The notes beneath the pieces were generated by a model, which searched no databases, was not told where the DNA came from, and saw only the letters and a list, made by a program, of their open reading frames with translations. Below are positions 6,935 to 15,292 of a stretch of 35,862 bases of DNA, one piece after another. Location of the stretch: positions 1-35,862 of the forward strand of contig JAJCZH010000004.1 of NCBI GenBank assembly GCA_029262515.1. The letters run 5' to 3'. How positions within the stretch are numbered: the stretch's first letter is position 1; the number at the start of each line of letters is the position of its first letter. Origin of the DNA: Deltaproteobacteria bacterium. Lineage in GTDB: Bacteria; Desulfobacterota; GWC2-55-46; JADFVP01. The position numbers and the translations under genes are program-made.

Positions 6935-7765
6935 TTGCACCCAATACTCTTTCAATTCGGCTTTATAGAAATCCGCTTCTACGGTCTTATGTACGTGGTA
7001 GCGATACTCGTCGGCACGGCGCTTATTCGGCGCGAGGTAGTCCGGCGCTCTATAGACCTTACAAAAGAGTCGGTACAAAACTTCATAATCCTGGTCGTTG
7101 TGGGCGGGGTCGTAGGCGCGCGTATCTACTACGTTATCTTCAACCCGGCTTTCTATATCGCCAATCCGGCAGAAATCCCGGCGATCTGGCACGGGGGCCT
7201 TGCGATACACGGCGGGCTTATCGGCGGCATTACGGTTGCCTTCTTCTATCTCAGGAAACACCGAATACGCTACTGGCAGATGGCTGACGCAGTGGCCCCT
7301 GCGATAATTCTCGGGCAGACCTTCGGGCGTTTCGGCAACTTCATGAACGGAGACGCGCACGGAAGGCCGACGGAGATGGCGTGGGGAATAATATTTCCGC
7401 CCACCTCTATAGCGGGGACCGAGTTTCCCGGAATTCCGCTCCACCCGACCATGCTCTACGAGCTGGTAATTAATTTTTCTATCTTTTTGCTTCTCTGGTT
7501 CGTGCTTAAAGAGCGGAGTCATAAAAACGGTTTTATCTTCGCCTCCTACATACTGCTCTACTCGGCCGGCAGGTTCGTTGTCGAGCACTTCAGGGCAGAC
7601 AGCCTGATGCTCGGGCCCCTGAAGGCGGCGCAGGCCCTAAGTTTAGCGATCATAATTATAACCGGGGCCTTAATTATCGGTTATAAACTCTGGGGCAGCC
7701 CGACGGAGCCGGAGAGTATGAAGCTCAAGAGCCTAAAGAGAAAGAGTTCCCGAGGGGCGCAGTAG
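6935..7765 (+). CDS. lgt: Prolipoprotein diacylglyceryl transferase Lgt
   Basis: A 276-residue inner-membrane enzyme that transfers diacylglycerol from phosphatidylglycerol to the lipobox cysteine of prolipoproteins. It has about seven hydrophobic segments, the HGGLIGG motif (about 92-98) and the Lgt signature GRFGNFMNGDAHGRPT (131-146), plus the C-terminal RFVVEHFRAD. The start is TTG at 6935, well supported by AGGAGG about 7 nt upstream; no ATG fits. The stop codon directly abuts the thiE start codon, so the two are probably translationally coupled. Its place inside a TPP-controlled thiamine operon is unusual. The tail after the last helix is Lys/Ser-rich. Confidence 0.96.
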   Translation: MHPILFQFGFIEIRFYGLMYVVAILVGTALIRREVVRRSIDLTKESVQNFIILVVVGGVVGARIYYVIFNPAFYIANPAEIPAIWHGGLAIHGGLIGGITVAFFYLRKHRIRYWQMADAVAPAIILGQTFGRFGNFMNGDAHGRPTEMAWGIIFPPTSIAGTEFPGIPLHPTMLYELVINFSIFLLLWFVLKERSHKNGFIFASYILLYSAGRFVVEHFRADSLMLGPLKAAQALSLAIIIITGALIIGYKLWGSPTEPESMKLKSLKRKSSRGAQ

Positions 7766-8473
7766 ATGAGCCTGTTGAATAAGTCGGAAAGGGCGAACAG
7801 GATTAAGGGCTTCTTTCCGGCTAAAACCGGTTATGGATTATATCTTATAACCGACGGGTCTGTAAAAGACGAACTTTCAGAAACAAAGCTCTTGAGCAGA
7901 GTGGAAGAGGCGCTTAAGGGCGGGGCCGGGTTCATACAGTTAAGGGAGAAGGTTCTCGATACCGAGAGACTTAAAGGGCTTGCTATCAGGATGCGCGCAC
8001 TTACTCTCTCTTACTCGGCGGGCCTTATAATAAATAGCGATATTACGGTTGCAATAGCCTCCGGGGCCGACGGTCTGCACCTTCCGTCAACAGGTTTCGG
8101 TATAAGTGCCGCACGTGAGGGCTTAGGCGATGAGGCCCTTATAGGAGTCTCAACCCACTCAATAGAAGAGGCCAAGAGGGCACAGAGAGAAGGTGCGGAC
8201 TTTATAACCTTCGGGCCGGTCTACTATACGGAGTCGAAAGCAGAGTACGGCGAGCCGATCGGGCTGAAGAAGCTTAAAGACACGGTAGACAGACTCGACA
8301 TACCGGTCTTCGGACTTGGCGGTATAGGCAGAGCGCAGGTTACCGAGGTTCTCTCTACGGGCGCCGGGGGGGTCGCCCTTATATCGGCAATCCTGTCAAG
8401 GCCGGATATACTTGCTGCGACACGCGAGATAATAGATCAACTTGACAAACAGAAACGGGTTGCATCGATTTAA
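7766..8473 (+). CDS. thiE: Thiamine phosphate synthase ThiE
   Basis: A 235-residue TIM-barrel enzyme that joins hydroxymethylpyrimidine diphosphate and thiazole phosphate into thiamine phosphate. Family motifs are LYLITDG (about 26-32), GGAGFIQLREK, the phosphate/Mg site NSDITVAIASGADGLHL, GVSTHSIEEA, DFITFGPVYYTESK and FGLGGIG. It starts on the base after the lgt stop. No thiD kinase is fused to it or lies next to it, so HMP kinase must be encoded elsewhere. The first 20 residues are an extension beyond the usual ThiE start. Confidence 0.95.
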   Translation: MSLLNKSERANRIKGFFPAKTGYGLYLITDGSVKDELSETKLLSRVEEALKGGAGFIQLREKVLDTERLKGLAIRMRALTLSYSAGLIINSDITVAIASGADGLHLPSTGFGISAAREGLGDEALIGVSTHSIEEAKRAQREGADFITFGPVYYTESKAEYGEPIGLKKLKDTVDRLDIPVFGLGGIGRAQVTEVLSTGAGGVALISAILSRPDILAATREIIDQLDKQKRVASI

Positions 8474-8545
8474 CAGAGCTACACTGCTGTATAGACATAA
8501 AAACGTATTCAGTATAGATGCCTTAACTATAAAAGGAGACGGAGC

Positions 8546-9826
8546 ATGACACAGCTTGACTTCGCCCGCAAGGGTGAGATAACCGAAGAGATGAGAACCG
8601 CTGCCGCATTTGAGGGCGTTGAGCCGGAGTTTATACGCGCGTCGATTGAGGCCGGAACAGTCGTCGTCATACGGAATAAGCTGCACCGCTCGATAAAAGC
8701 CTTGGCCGTCGGCACGGGCCTGAAGACCAAGGTAAATGCCAACATAGGCTCTTCTCAGGATCATATCTCACCGGAAGAGGAGCTCGAAAAGCTCAGAGCC
8801 GCCATGGAGGCCGGGGCCGATGCGGTAATGGATCTATCCACCGGGGGCGACGTCGATGCCATAAGAAAGGCGATAATGGCCGAGTCTACCGTGCCGATAG
8901 GCACTGTGCCTATCTACCAGGCGGCGCTGGAGTCGAAACAGAAGGGTAAATCTTTTGTAGAACTCACGGCAGACGACATCTTCGAAGTAATCGAAAAGCA
9001 GGCCGAGGACGGCGTCGATTTCATGACAATCCATTCGGGCGTTACTCAGGTATCACTGGAGCGGATAAAGAACGAAGGACGCATAATGGGCGTCGTCAGC
9101 AGGGGTGGGGCGCTTACGGCGGAGTGGATGAAGTACAACAAGAAAGAGAACCCGCTCTTTGAGCAGTTCGACAGGATGATCGCTATCGCCAAGAAGTACG
9201 ACGTTATCCTGAGCCTCGGCGACGGGCTCCGTCCGGGCTGCCTGGCCGATGCCACGGACAAGGGGCAGGTACAGGAGCTTATTATTCTCGGCGAACTTAC
9301 CAAGAGGGCGCGTAAAGCCGGAGTACAGGTCATGGTAGAGGGGCCGGGGCACGTGCCGATCGACCAGATAGAGGCGAACATACTGCTGCAGAAACGGCTC
9401 TGCAACGGCGCGCCCTTTTATGTGCTTGGCCCGCTCGTAACCGACATTGCTCCAGGATACGACCACATCACCTCAGCCATAGGCGGGGCCATCGCGGCCA
9501 AGGCCGGGGCAGACTTTCTCTGCTACGTAACGCCTTCCGAGCACCTGCGGCTGCCAACACCGGAGGACGTAACCGAGGGCGTTATCGCAGCGCGTATAGC
9601 GGCCCATGCCGGTGATATAGGCAAAAAGACCAAGGGAGCGATGGAGCAAGACATAGAACTCTCTCACGCACGCAAGGCGCTCGACTGGGATGCCCAGATA
9701 AGGCTCTCTATCGACCCTGTAAAGGCCGGACGAATCCGCGCCGAGAGCCCGCCTGAAGACGCTGACGTCTGCACCATGTGCGGTTCGTTATGCGCGATAA
9801 AAATCGGAGATGAGGAGCTAGTTTAA
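8546..9826 (+). CDS. thiC: Phosphomethylpyrimidine synthase ThiC
   Basis: A radical SAM enzyme converting aminoimidazole ribotide to HMP phosphate. At 426 residues it is the short form, lacking the long N-terminal domain of E. coli ThiC. Family text includes GLKTKVNANIGSS, MDLSTGGD, VPIGTVPIYQA, DFMTIHSGVT, SLGDGLRPG, VEGPGHVPIDQI and GADFLCYVTPSEHL. The C-terminal cluster site is Cys409-X2-Cys412-X3-Cys416 (CTMCGSLC), one residue shorter than the CX2CX4C of long ThiC; I believe this is normal for the short clade. AAGGAG precedes the ATG. The 72-bp gap after thiE has no second riboswitch, so it should depend on the TPP switch at 3958. Confidence 0.97.
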   Translation: MTQLDFARKGEITEEMRTAAAFEGVEPEFIRASIEAGTVVVIRNKLHRSIKALAVGTGLKTKVNANIGSSQDHISPEEELEKLRAAMEAGADAVMDLSTGGDVDAIRKAIMAESTVPIGTVPIYQAALESKQKGKSFVELTADDIFEVIEKQAEDGVDFMTIHSGVTQVSLERIKNEGRIMGVVSRGGALTAEWMKYNKKENPLFEQFDRMIAIAKKYDVILSLGDGLRPGCLADATDKGQVQELIILGELTKRARKAGVQVMVEGPGHVPIDQIEANILLQKRLCNGAPFYVLGPLVTDIAPGYDHITSAIGGAIAAKAGADFLCYVTPSEHLRLPTPEDVTEGVIAARIAAHAGDIGKKTKGAMEQDIELSHARKALDWDAQIRLSIDPVKAGRIRAESPPEDADVCTMCGSLCAIKIGDEELV

Positions 9827-9915
9827 CTGCTACGCGCAGGACGAGTATAAGTTATTAATTTAGGAGGATTGAAAACCTGGACAGGTATTGGCGGCTTTCC
9901 GGTTAACACTTATTA

Positions 9916-9932
9916 GAAAGAGCGAACGCTCT
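9916..9932 (-). terminator. Weak terminator between convergent thiC and diguanylate cyclase
   Basis: AGAGC-GAAC-GCTCT (9919-9932) is a perfect short palindrome. On the minus strand it is followed by TTCTAATA, a poor U-tract, placing it just past the stop of the diguanylate cyclase gene. It may also serve thiC from the other side. Only five GC-mixed pairs, so uncertain. Confidence 0.35.
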
Positions 9933-9935
9933 GTG

Positions 9936-11384
9936 TTAGTCGTTGCTGCACTTTATGCAGTTCTTGCCGCTGTGTTTTGCCATATAGAGCGCGTTGTCGG
10001 CTTCATTAACCAAATCGCCTGCATTCATTACCTTTGTGGCATGATCGTAGGCCGCAATACCCATGCTCATGGTAATTTCACCCTTGGCGAGTCCGGCAAA
10101 AGCTTGTTCCGCTACGACCTCTTTGAGCATCACCGCCTTCTCGACGCCGCTCTCCAGTGTCGTATGCGGCAGTATTATCGCAAACTCTTCGCCACCATAC
10201 CGCGCCACAATATCGGTCTGCCTGACGCACGACTTTATGCATTCTGAGATTTCACGCAATACGGCGTCTCCGGTACGGTGACCACGGGTATCGTTTATAT
10301 GTTTAAAGTCGTCTATATCCATCATCAAGAGCGCTATCGCCGTACCGTAACGATGGGCGCCTTCGAGCTCATCGGACAACCTCTGGTAGAAGTAATTGTG
10401 ATTATATAACGAAGTCAACTGGTCCGTAACGGCAAGCTCCCTCAGCTTCTCCTTTTCGCGGCTGACCTCGGCAAAGAGGCGCGCATTCTTTATGGAGTGG
10501 AACGAAGAGTTCGCCACAACCTGACAGAACTCTATCTCCTTCTTGGTAAAGCCGCTTTCCTTGCGTTTGGTTCTTAAGAAGAGGGTACCTAAAACCGTGT
10601 CATTTATGACTATAGGCACTATCAGTACGCTCATGCCCCCCAGGTTCCCGATAGTATTGCGCACCTTCGACATAAGAGGGTGGTTTAGCATATCTTCTAA
10701 AATTACCGGCGCTCTCTTCTCTATCGCCTCGGTAATCTCCGGGTACTTGTCGAGATTAACCTTCTTCTCATGCATCTCAGGGTTGTCGTGCGCCGCGAGT
10801 ATATAACCCTCGTTCTCCTTTGCCACCAGCACTATCGAACAGCGGTCAGCCTTCATCACCTCGGCAACCCTCATGACGATAGTATCGAGTACCTCGACAG
10901 TATCGAGCGTTGCGGTAACCGCGCACGTTATATCGAGTATGGTCTCAAGGCTCCTGTTATCTTCCTCTACCTCGCAGTAGAAGTCGCTTATCCGAAGCTG
11001 CGAGGTAATGCGGGCCAGAAGTTCCGACTCGTTGAATGGTTTCATGACGAAATCGTCGGCCCCCCTGGACAGAGCGCCTACGACAATATCATTATCGCTC
11101 TCGGAACTGACGATAATGATCGAAGGGCGCCGCGGAAGCTCGAGACGACGCACCTCTTCGCAGACCTCCAGACCACCCATACCCGGCATAATAAGATCGA
11201 GCAGTATGACCGACGGGGCCCACTCATTAACAAGCTTTATAGCTTCGGCGCCGTTAAAGACGCAGCGCGTCTCATAACCGGCGTCGAGCATCACCCCTTC
11301 CATCATAGCATTGGTAGTAGGGCTATCGTCCACAACGAGTACTCTGTTGCGTACCGAACCGTCTACTTCTTCAAACTCGCTCAT
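9936..11384 (-). CDS. REC-GAF-GGDEF diguanylate cyclase response regulator
   Basis: A 482-residue signalling protein. The N-terminal receiver (about 13-130) has the VVDDS acidic pair, phosphoacceptor Asp63 in LLDLIMP and a Lys in FVMKPF. A GAF domain follows (about 150-305). The C-terminal GGDEF domain (about 320-480) has an intact active site GGEEF and, five residues before it, RQTD, the RxxD inhibitory site for c-di-GMP feedback. It should make cyclic di-GMP when phosphorylated or when its GAF ligand is bound. It is a lone minus-strand gene convergent with thiC, with no histidine kinase beside it. A TTGCAG-N17-TAGGTT pair upstream on the minus strand is a possible promoter. Confidence 0.95.
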   Translation of the reverse strand: MSEFEEVDGSVRNRVLVVDDSPTTNAMMEGVMLDAGYETRCVFNGAEAIKLVNEWAPSVILLDLIMPGMGGLEVCEEVRRLELPRRPSIIIVSSESDNDIVVGALSRGADDFVMKPFNESELLARITSQLRISDFYCEVEEDNRSLETILDITCAVTATLDTVEVLDTIVMRVAEVMKADRCSIVLVAKENEGYILAAHDNPEMHEKKVNLDKYPEITEAIEKRAPVILEDMLNHPLMSKVRNTIGNLGGMSVLIVPIVINDTVLGTLFLRTKRKESGFTKKEIEFCQVVANSSFHSIKNARLFAEVSREKEKLRELAVTDQLTSLYNHNYFYQRLSDELEGAHRYGTAIALLMMDIDDFKHINDTRGHRTGDAVLREISECIKSCVRQTDIVARYGGEEFAIILPHTTLESGVEKAVMLKEVVAEQAFAGLAKGEITMSMGIAAYDHATKVMNAGDLVNEADNALYMAKHSGKNCIKCSND

Positions 11385-11486
11385 ATTCCTATTCGATCCC
11401 TTTGAAGAGCACTTTCTACAAACCTAACAGCTCTGTACCAAACCTGCAACCAGCCAATTCATGGCAATATAAAGACAATTAAAACC

Positions 11487-11515
11487 TTGACAAATCAGGC
11501 AATTGGGCTTACTTT
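11487..11515 (+). promoter_or_regulatory. Promoter of tRNA-Thr
   Basis: A consensus TTGACA (11487-11492), 17-nt spacer and TACTTT (11510-11515). Transcription would start near 11522, giving a leader of about 43 nt to be removed by RNase P before the tRNA at 11565. Confidence 0.65.
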
Positions 11516-11564
11516 TAAGTGCAGCATCCACAAGCCTCAAACCACTTCCGCACAACATCCAAAC

Positions 11565-11640
11565 GCCAGCGTAGCTCAGTCGGTAGAGTAACTGATTCGT
11601 AATCAGTAGGTCGGGGGTTCGATTCCCCCCGCTGGCTCCA
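11565..11640 (+). tRNA. tRNA-Thr (anticodon CGT)
   Basis: A 76-nt tRNA with encoded CCA. The acceptor stem GCCAGCG/CGCTGGC is perfect. The D arm is GCTCAGTCGGTAGAG, the anticodon arm ACTGA-TTCGTAA-TCAGT gives CGT, reading ACG codons, and the T arm is GGGGG-TTCGATT-CCCCC. The discriminator base is U, as in bacterial tRNA-Thr. Nothing nearby suggests use as an integration site. Confidence 0.97.
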
Positions 11641-11778
11641 TAAAACACCCTGACGACCAATAAAGATCGTTTTCCAACAGGTTATCGAACCCGGGTAGTC
11701 GGGCGAAACAGAGCCGAGCATACCCGTGAGTACACTTTATATCGGTAGAATCGGTTCAGAAGTTAAGTATTACTTGAA

Positions 11779-12579
11779 TTAATCTTCAGACTCGCTTTTG
11801 GGGGAATCTATCAGTTCCAGGAGCACCTGGGCCGGCACGTAACCGGGTATAAGCCTGCCGTCGGGCAGTACCGTTGCCGGGGTTCCGCCAATACCGAGCT
11901 CTTTACCGAGTTTTAGGTTATTATCAACCTCATCGGTCTCGCAATTCGGCTTCGGCAGGTCCTTGCCGTCAAAGGCGTCCTCGAGCATACTGCCTGAACC
12001 GGAACAGACGATAGAGGTAGCTTTATCGTACGCTTCGGGGTGCGTTGGAAGCGGGTAGAGTTTAATATAAAAAGCGATATCATTACGCTCTTTTAGGATA
12101 CGTTTTATCTCCATGTGCAGTTTTTTGCAGTACGTGCAGTCCGGGTCGTCAAAGATTACCACTTTATGCTTCGCCTTCTTGCTCCCGAAGAGGATAGCGC
12201 GGTCGAGAGGGATCTTCGTAACGTCCACTGTCTTCAGGTCAGGCCCTTTTCCTACCTTGTCGAGCGGGATAAACCTGCCCTCGACAAGATACTGCTTTGC
12301 AAAGTCTATATAGAGCCTCAGGCGCTTATCACCCTGCTCTACATCCACCTCCCAGAGCCCCTTGACGGCACTGAGCCTTACGTCCTTGACTACTGCCCTG
12401 AACTTGTCGGTATGGAGAAGTTTACCGGCCTCCTCTTTTGTCAGCGTATGGCAGGCAGTACAGTCGCCAGAGCAGCCCTCCGGCTGAAAGGCGAAGACGG
12501 ACGGGGCGTCGAAAACGAGGCTTATAGTAAAGACCGCAAAGAGCAGTACGAGCAGCTTTGATATATATGACTTCATCAT
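11779..12579 (-). CDS. DsbC-like periplasmic thiol protein with c-heme motif
   Basis: A secreted thioredoxin-fold protein of the DsbC/DsbG type. A signal peptide (hydrophobic core LLVLLFAVFTISLVF) ends near SVFA. Numbered from the upstream ATG at 12591, the mature N-terminus carries Cys40 and then Cys44-X2-Cys47-His48 (CTACH), a c-type heme attachment motif. A DsbC-like N-domain (about 60-130) precedes the thioredoxin domain, with redox pair Cys152-X2-Cys155 in DDPDCTYCKK and the cis-Pro loop GGTPATVLPDG. I chose ATG 12579 because GGAG lies 6 nt before it. Role inferred: disulfide isomerase or reductase, possibly heme-linked. It lies 68 bp after dapB on the same strand. Confidence 0.88.
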   Translation of the reverse strand: MMKSYISKLLVLLFAVFTISLVFDAPSVFAFQPEGCSGDCTACHTLTKEEAGKLLHTDKFRAVVKDVRLSAVKGLWEVDVEQGDKRLRLYIDFAKQYLVEGRFIPLDKVGKGPDLKTVDVTKIPLDRAILFGSKKAKHKVVIFDDPDCTYCKKLHMEIKRILKERNDIAFYIKLYPLPTHPEAYDKATSIVCSGSGSMLEDAFDGKDLPKPNCETDEVDNNLKLGKELGIGGTPATVLPDGRLIPGYVPAQVLLELIDSPKSESED

Positions 12580-12647
12580 GTCTCTCTCCATAAAGTTACG
12601 TATTAATAGAGCTATTTCTTAATCCACCCGTAAACAGGGCAAGGGGC

Positions 12648-13454
12648 TCAGTCCTTGAGGCCGAGCACATCCTGCATATCGTACATTCCGTTCTCTTTAT
12701 CCGCCAGCCAGAGCGCGGCCTTTACGGCGCCAACGGCAAAATTCTGGCGTGACGACGCCTTATGCGTAATCTCTATCCGCTCGCCAGGGCCGCCGAATAT
12801 AACTGTATGGTCGCCGACTATATCACCTGCGCGGATCGTCTGTATGCCGATTTCTCCGGGCTGGCGCTCGCCGATTATGCCCCTGCGCTCATAGACCGCA
12901 ACATCATCTATGTTGCTTCCGAGCGCGTCCGCCACCACCTCCGAGATCCGTATGGCAGTACCAGAAGGCGCGTCTTTCTTGTGCCTGTGGTGCGCCTCAA
13001 TTATCTCAATATCGTAGTCGTGGCCGACCTTGAGTGCAGCGTCATGAACGAGTTTGAAGAGCAGGTTGACGCCGACACTCATATTAGGCGCCATTACCAG
13101 GCGCACGTTCTCGCTCAGTTCCTTGATATGGTCTCTCTGGTGGTGCGAGAAACCGGTAGTGCCTATTACGATCGCCTTGGAGAGACGAGCGGCCTCCTCT
13201 ATATTCTTTATAGACGCCTCGGGCGCGGTAAAGTCGATAATAACATCGGCCTCGCCAAAGGCTATTGCCCGGCTCTCCGCTATCCTTATATCAGCATGTC
13301 CGGCCCCGGCCACCTCACCGGCATCGTGGCCAACCATAGGGGAGCCCTCGCGCTCGAGCGCGCCGACAAGCCTTATACCTCCGTTCGACTGCACGGCGTT
13401 TATAATCGCCATTCCCATTCTTCCGGCCGCGCCTGTTATTGCTACGTTTATCAT
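12648..13454 (-). CDS. dapB: 4-hydroxy-tetrahydrodipicolinate reductase DapB
   Basis: Reduces the DapA product to tetrahydrodipicolinate in the diaminopimelate/lysine pathway. The 268-residue protein has the N-terminal nucleotide loop AITGAAGRMG, the IDFTAPEA and IGTTGFS motifs, the NMSVGVNLLF segment, and the substrate signature HHRHKKDAPSGTA. The C-terminal FGGPGERIEITHKASSR stretch is also typical. It starts 3 bp after the dapA stop, so the two are cotranscribed and probably coupled. Normal length. Confidence 0.97.
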   Translation of the reverse strand: MINVAITGAAGRMGMAIINAVQSNGGIRLVGALEREGSPMVGHDAGEVAGAGHADIRIAESRAIAFGEADVIIDFTAPEASIKNIEEAARLSKAIVIGTTGFSHHQRDHIKELSENVRLVMAPNMSVGVNLLFKLVHDAALKVGHDYDIEIIEAHHRHKKDAPSGTAIRISEVVADALGSNIDDVAVYERRGIIGERQPGEIGIQTIRAGDIVGDHTVIFGGPGERIEITHKASSRQNFAVGAVKAALWLADKENGMYDMQDVLGLKD

Positions 13455-13457
13455 GCC

Positions 13458-14342
13458 TTACCCCTCTATTGTATCGAACCCGAAATCATTGAGCGCCGAG
13501 ACGAGTCCGGCCCTTTTAACCTCTTCCATTGTAACGAGCGGCAGCCTGAACTCTTCGGCGCACTTGCCGAGGACCGCCAGGGCGGTCTTGACCGGCAAGG
13601 GATTGGTCTCTAAAAACATAGCCCTGTGCAGCGTACAGAGCCTGTAGTGCAGTTCTTGCGCTCCTGCCATATCTCCATCGAAGTAGCGGCTGACCATAAG
13701 CGCCATCTCCTTCGGCGCTATATTCGACGTCACCGAAATTACCCCGTGCGAACCGATCGAGAGCATCGGAAGGGTAACTTGATCATCTCCGGACAGTATA
13801 ATAAATCCGTCTGCCGAGTACTCGATAACGTCGCTCACCTGCGCGAGGTCTCCGGTAGCCTCTTTAATTCCGATAATATTATCGAACTCCGAAAGGCGCG
13901 CGACCGTCTCCGGCAGCATATTGAGCCCGGTCCTGCTCGGCACGTTATAAAGGAAGAGCGGAAGGTCTACCGCCTCGGAAATATTCTTATAATGCTCGTA
14001 CAGGCCCTGCTGCGACGGTTTGTTGTAGTAAGGCGTTATGAGCAGCGCCGCGTTCGCCCCGGCCCTCTCGGCATTTTTAGTCAGCATCAGCGTCTCTGAG
14101 GTCGAGTTGGAGCCGGTACCGGCCACAACCGGCACCCTGCCGCCGGCCTTCTCTATCGTAAGCTCTATTACGCGGTTATGCTCTTCGTGACTGAGCGTCG
14201 CGCTCTCGCCCGTGCTGCCGCACGGCACGAGCCCGTCTATGCCTTCGGCGATCTGAAAATCGATCATCGCCCCCAGCGAGTCCGTATCAACGCTACCGTC
14301 CCTGAAGGGCGTAACCAGCGCCGTCAACGCGCCTTTAATCAT
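13458..14342 (-). CDS. dapA: 4-hydroxy-tetrahydrodipicolinate synthase DapA
   Basis: Condenses pyruvate with aspartate semialdehyde. Starting at ATG 14342 gives 294 residues, the usual DapA length, and the start is preceded by AAGGAGG with good spacing; a longer reading frame to 14399 has no such site and adds unrelated residues. The start MIKGALTALVTPF, PCGSTGESATLSHEEH, the catalytic tyrosine in YNVPSRTG and the Schiff-base lysine in GIKEATGDL are all present. dapF ends upstream at a terminator, so dapA-dapB probably has its own promoter (see 14418). Confidence 0.97.
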   Translation of the reverse strand: MIKGALTALVTPFRDGSVDTDSLGAMIDFQIAEGIDGLVPCGSTGESATLSHEEHNRVIELTIEKAGGRVPVVAGTGSNSTSETLMLTKNAERAGANAALLITPYYNKPSQQGLYEHYKNISEAVDLPLFLYNVPSRTGLNMLPETVARLSEFDNIIGIKEATGDLAQVSDVIEYSADGFIILSGDDQVTLPMLSIGSHGVISVTSNIAPKEMALMVSRYFDGDMAGAQELHYRLCTLHRAMFLETNPLPVKTALAVLGKCAEEFRLPLVTMEEVKRAGLVSALNDFGFDTIEG

Positions 14343-14417
14343 CTCAAATACCTCCTTCTGCATACAAAAACGAATTAAAAAAAACCGGAACGCAGGCACG
14401 CAATTATGGCCCCGGCT

Positions 14418-14426
14418 ATTATAGCA
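14418..14426 (-). promoter_or_regulatory. Candidate extended -10 promoter for dapA-dapB
   Basis: Minus strand TGC-TATAAT: a perfect -10 hexamer (14418-14423) with an upstream TGN. It begins inside the U-tract of the dapF terminator and would start transcription about 65-70 nt before the dapA ATG. No -35 match is visible at 17 nt. Confidence 0.4.
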
Positions 14427-14446
14427 AAAAAAAGAGCGTACCGCTC
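14426..14446 (-). terminator. Intrinsic terminator after dapF
   Basis: On the minus strand GAGCG-GTA-CGCTC is followed by eight U residues. It lies 2 bp past the dapF stop, separating lysA-dapF from dapA-dapB. Confidence 0.85.
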
Positions 14447-14448
14447 CC

Positions 14449-15291
14449 TTAGAGATCTACCGTACCGGTAAAGACCTCTACGGCAGGCCCTGTCATGTAG
14501 ACGCGAGAACCTTTGCCTGCCCCTGCCGGCGATAGCTCTATATGAAGAGGCCCGCCCAATAGATCGACCCGTACCTTGCGCCCGGTCAAACCGAGACTGT
14601 TGGCCGCCACCACAGAGGCGCACGCCCCGGTGCCGCACGCAAGCGTCTCTCCGGCGCCGCGCTCCCAGACGCGCATCTTTATTCGACTCTTCGAGACCAC
14701 CTCTATGAACTCCACATTCACCCTCTGGGGGAAGAAAGCGTTCTTTTCCAGGAGCGGCCCGTACTTTTCAAGGCCGCACTTGTCGAGATCCTTGACAACA
14801 ACTACCGCATGAGGGTTGCCCATAGAGACGCAGGTTACCTTAAAACTCTTGCCACCCACCTTTATCGGACGGTTCTTAATAATACCGTCGGCGCGAACCG
14901 GGATCTTGCGACCCTCTGTAACGGGTTCGCCCATATCGACGCGCACCAGATCTTTGTGCTTCGGGTCAGACTCTGGGCGTATGATACCTGCCATGGTCTC
15001 GATCTCCAGAACCGACTTCTGCGATAACCTGCGCTTCCATATATAAACCGCAAGGCAGCGGATGCCGTTGCCGCACATCTCGACCTTGCCGCCGTCACTA
15101 TTGTAGATCTCCATCTTGAAGTCGGCCTTTCTCGACTTCTTCAGGATAAGGGCCTGGTCGAAACCGATACCGAACCTCCTGTCACCGATAGAGGCCATGA
15201 CCGAGCCGATTTCAGGAATGCTCTTATTTCTGCAATCGACAACGATAAAGTCGTTACCGAGGCCGTGCATCTTGGTAAATGGGAGTCTCAT
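14449..15291 (-). CDS. dapF: Diaminopimelate epimerase DapF
   Basis: Interconverts LL- and meso-diaminopimelate. The 280-residue protein has the N-terminal KMHGLGNDFIVVD motif and both catalytic cysteine motifs: MCGNGIRCL and CGTGACASVV. GNPHAVV in the middle is also typical. It begins one base after the lysA stop, so translation is likely coupled. An intrinsic terminator follows directly. The lysA-dapF pair with an LptM-like gene upstream mirrors the arrangement in many proteobacteria. Confidence 0.97.
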   Translation of the reverse strand: MRLPFTKMHGLGNDFIVVDCRNKSIPEIGSVMASIGDRRFGIGFDQALILKKSRKADFKMEIYNSDGGKVEMCGNGIRCLAVYIWKRRLSQKSVLEIETMAGIIRPESDPKHKDLVRVDMGEPVTEGRKIPVRADGIIKNRPIKVGGKSFKVTCVSMGNPHAVVVVKDLDKCGLEKYGPLLEKNAFFPQRVNVEFIEVVSKSRIKMRVWERGAGETLACGTGACASVVAANSLGLTGRKVRVDLLGGPLHIELSPAGAGKGSRVYMTGPAVEVFTGTVDL

Positions 15292-15292
15292 C

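Noticed and set aside
11424-11660. Reverse-strand ORFs of 68-78 residues across tRNA-Thr
   Set aside because: They are antisense to the tRNA; the peptide (GNRTPDLLITNQLLYRLSYA) is a well-known artefact of tRNA genes.
12762-13613. A 283-residue plus-strand ORF over dapB and dapA ends
   Set aside because: Antisense shadow of two well-supported genes.
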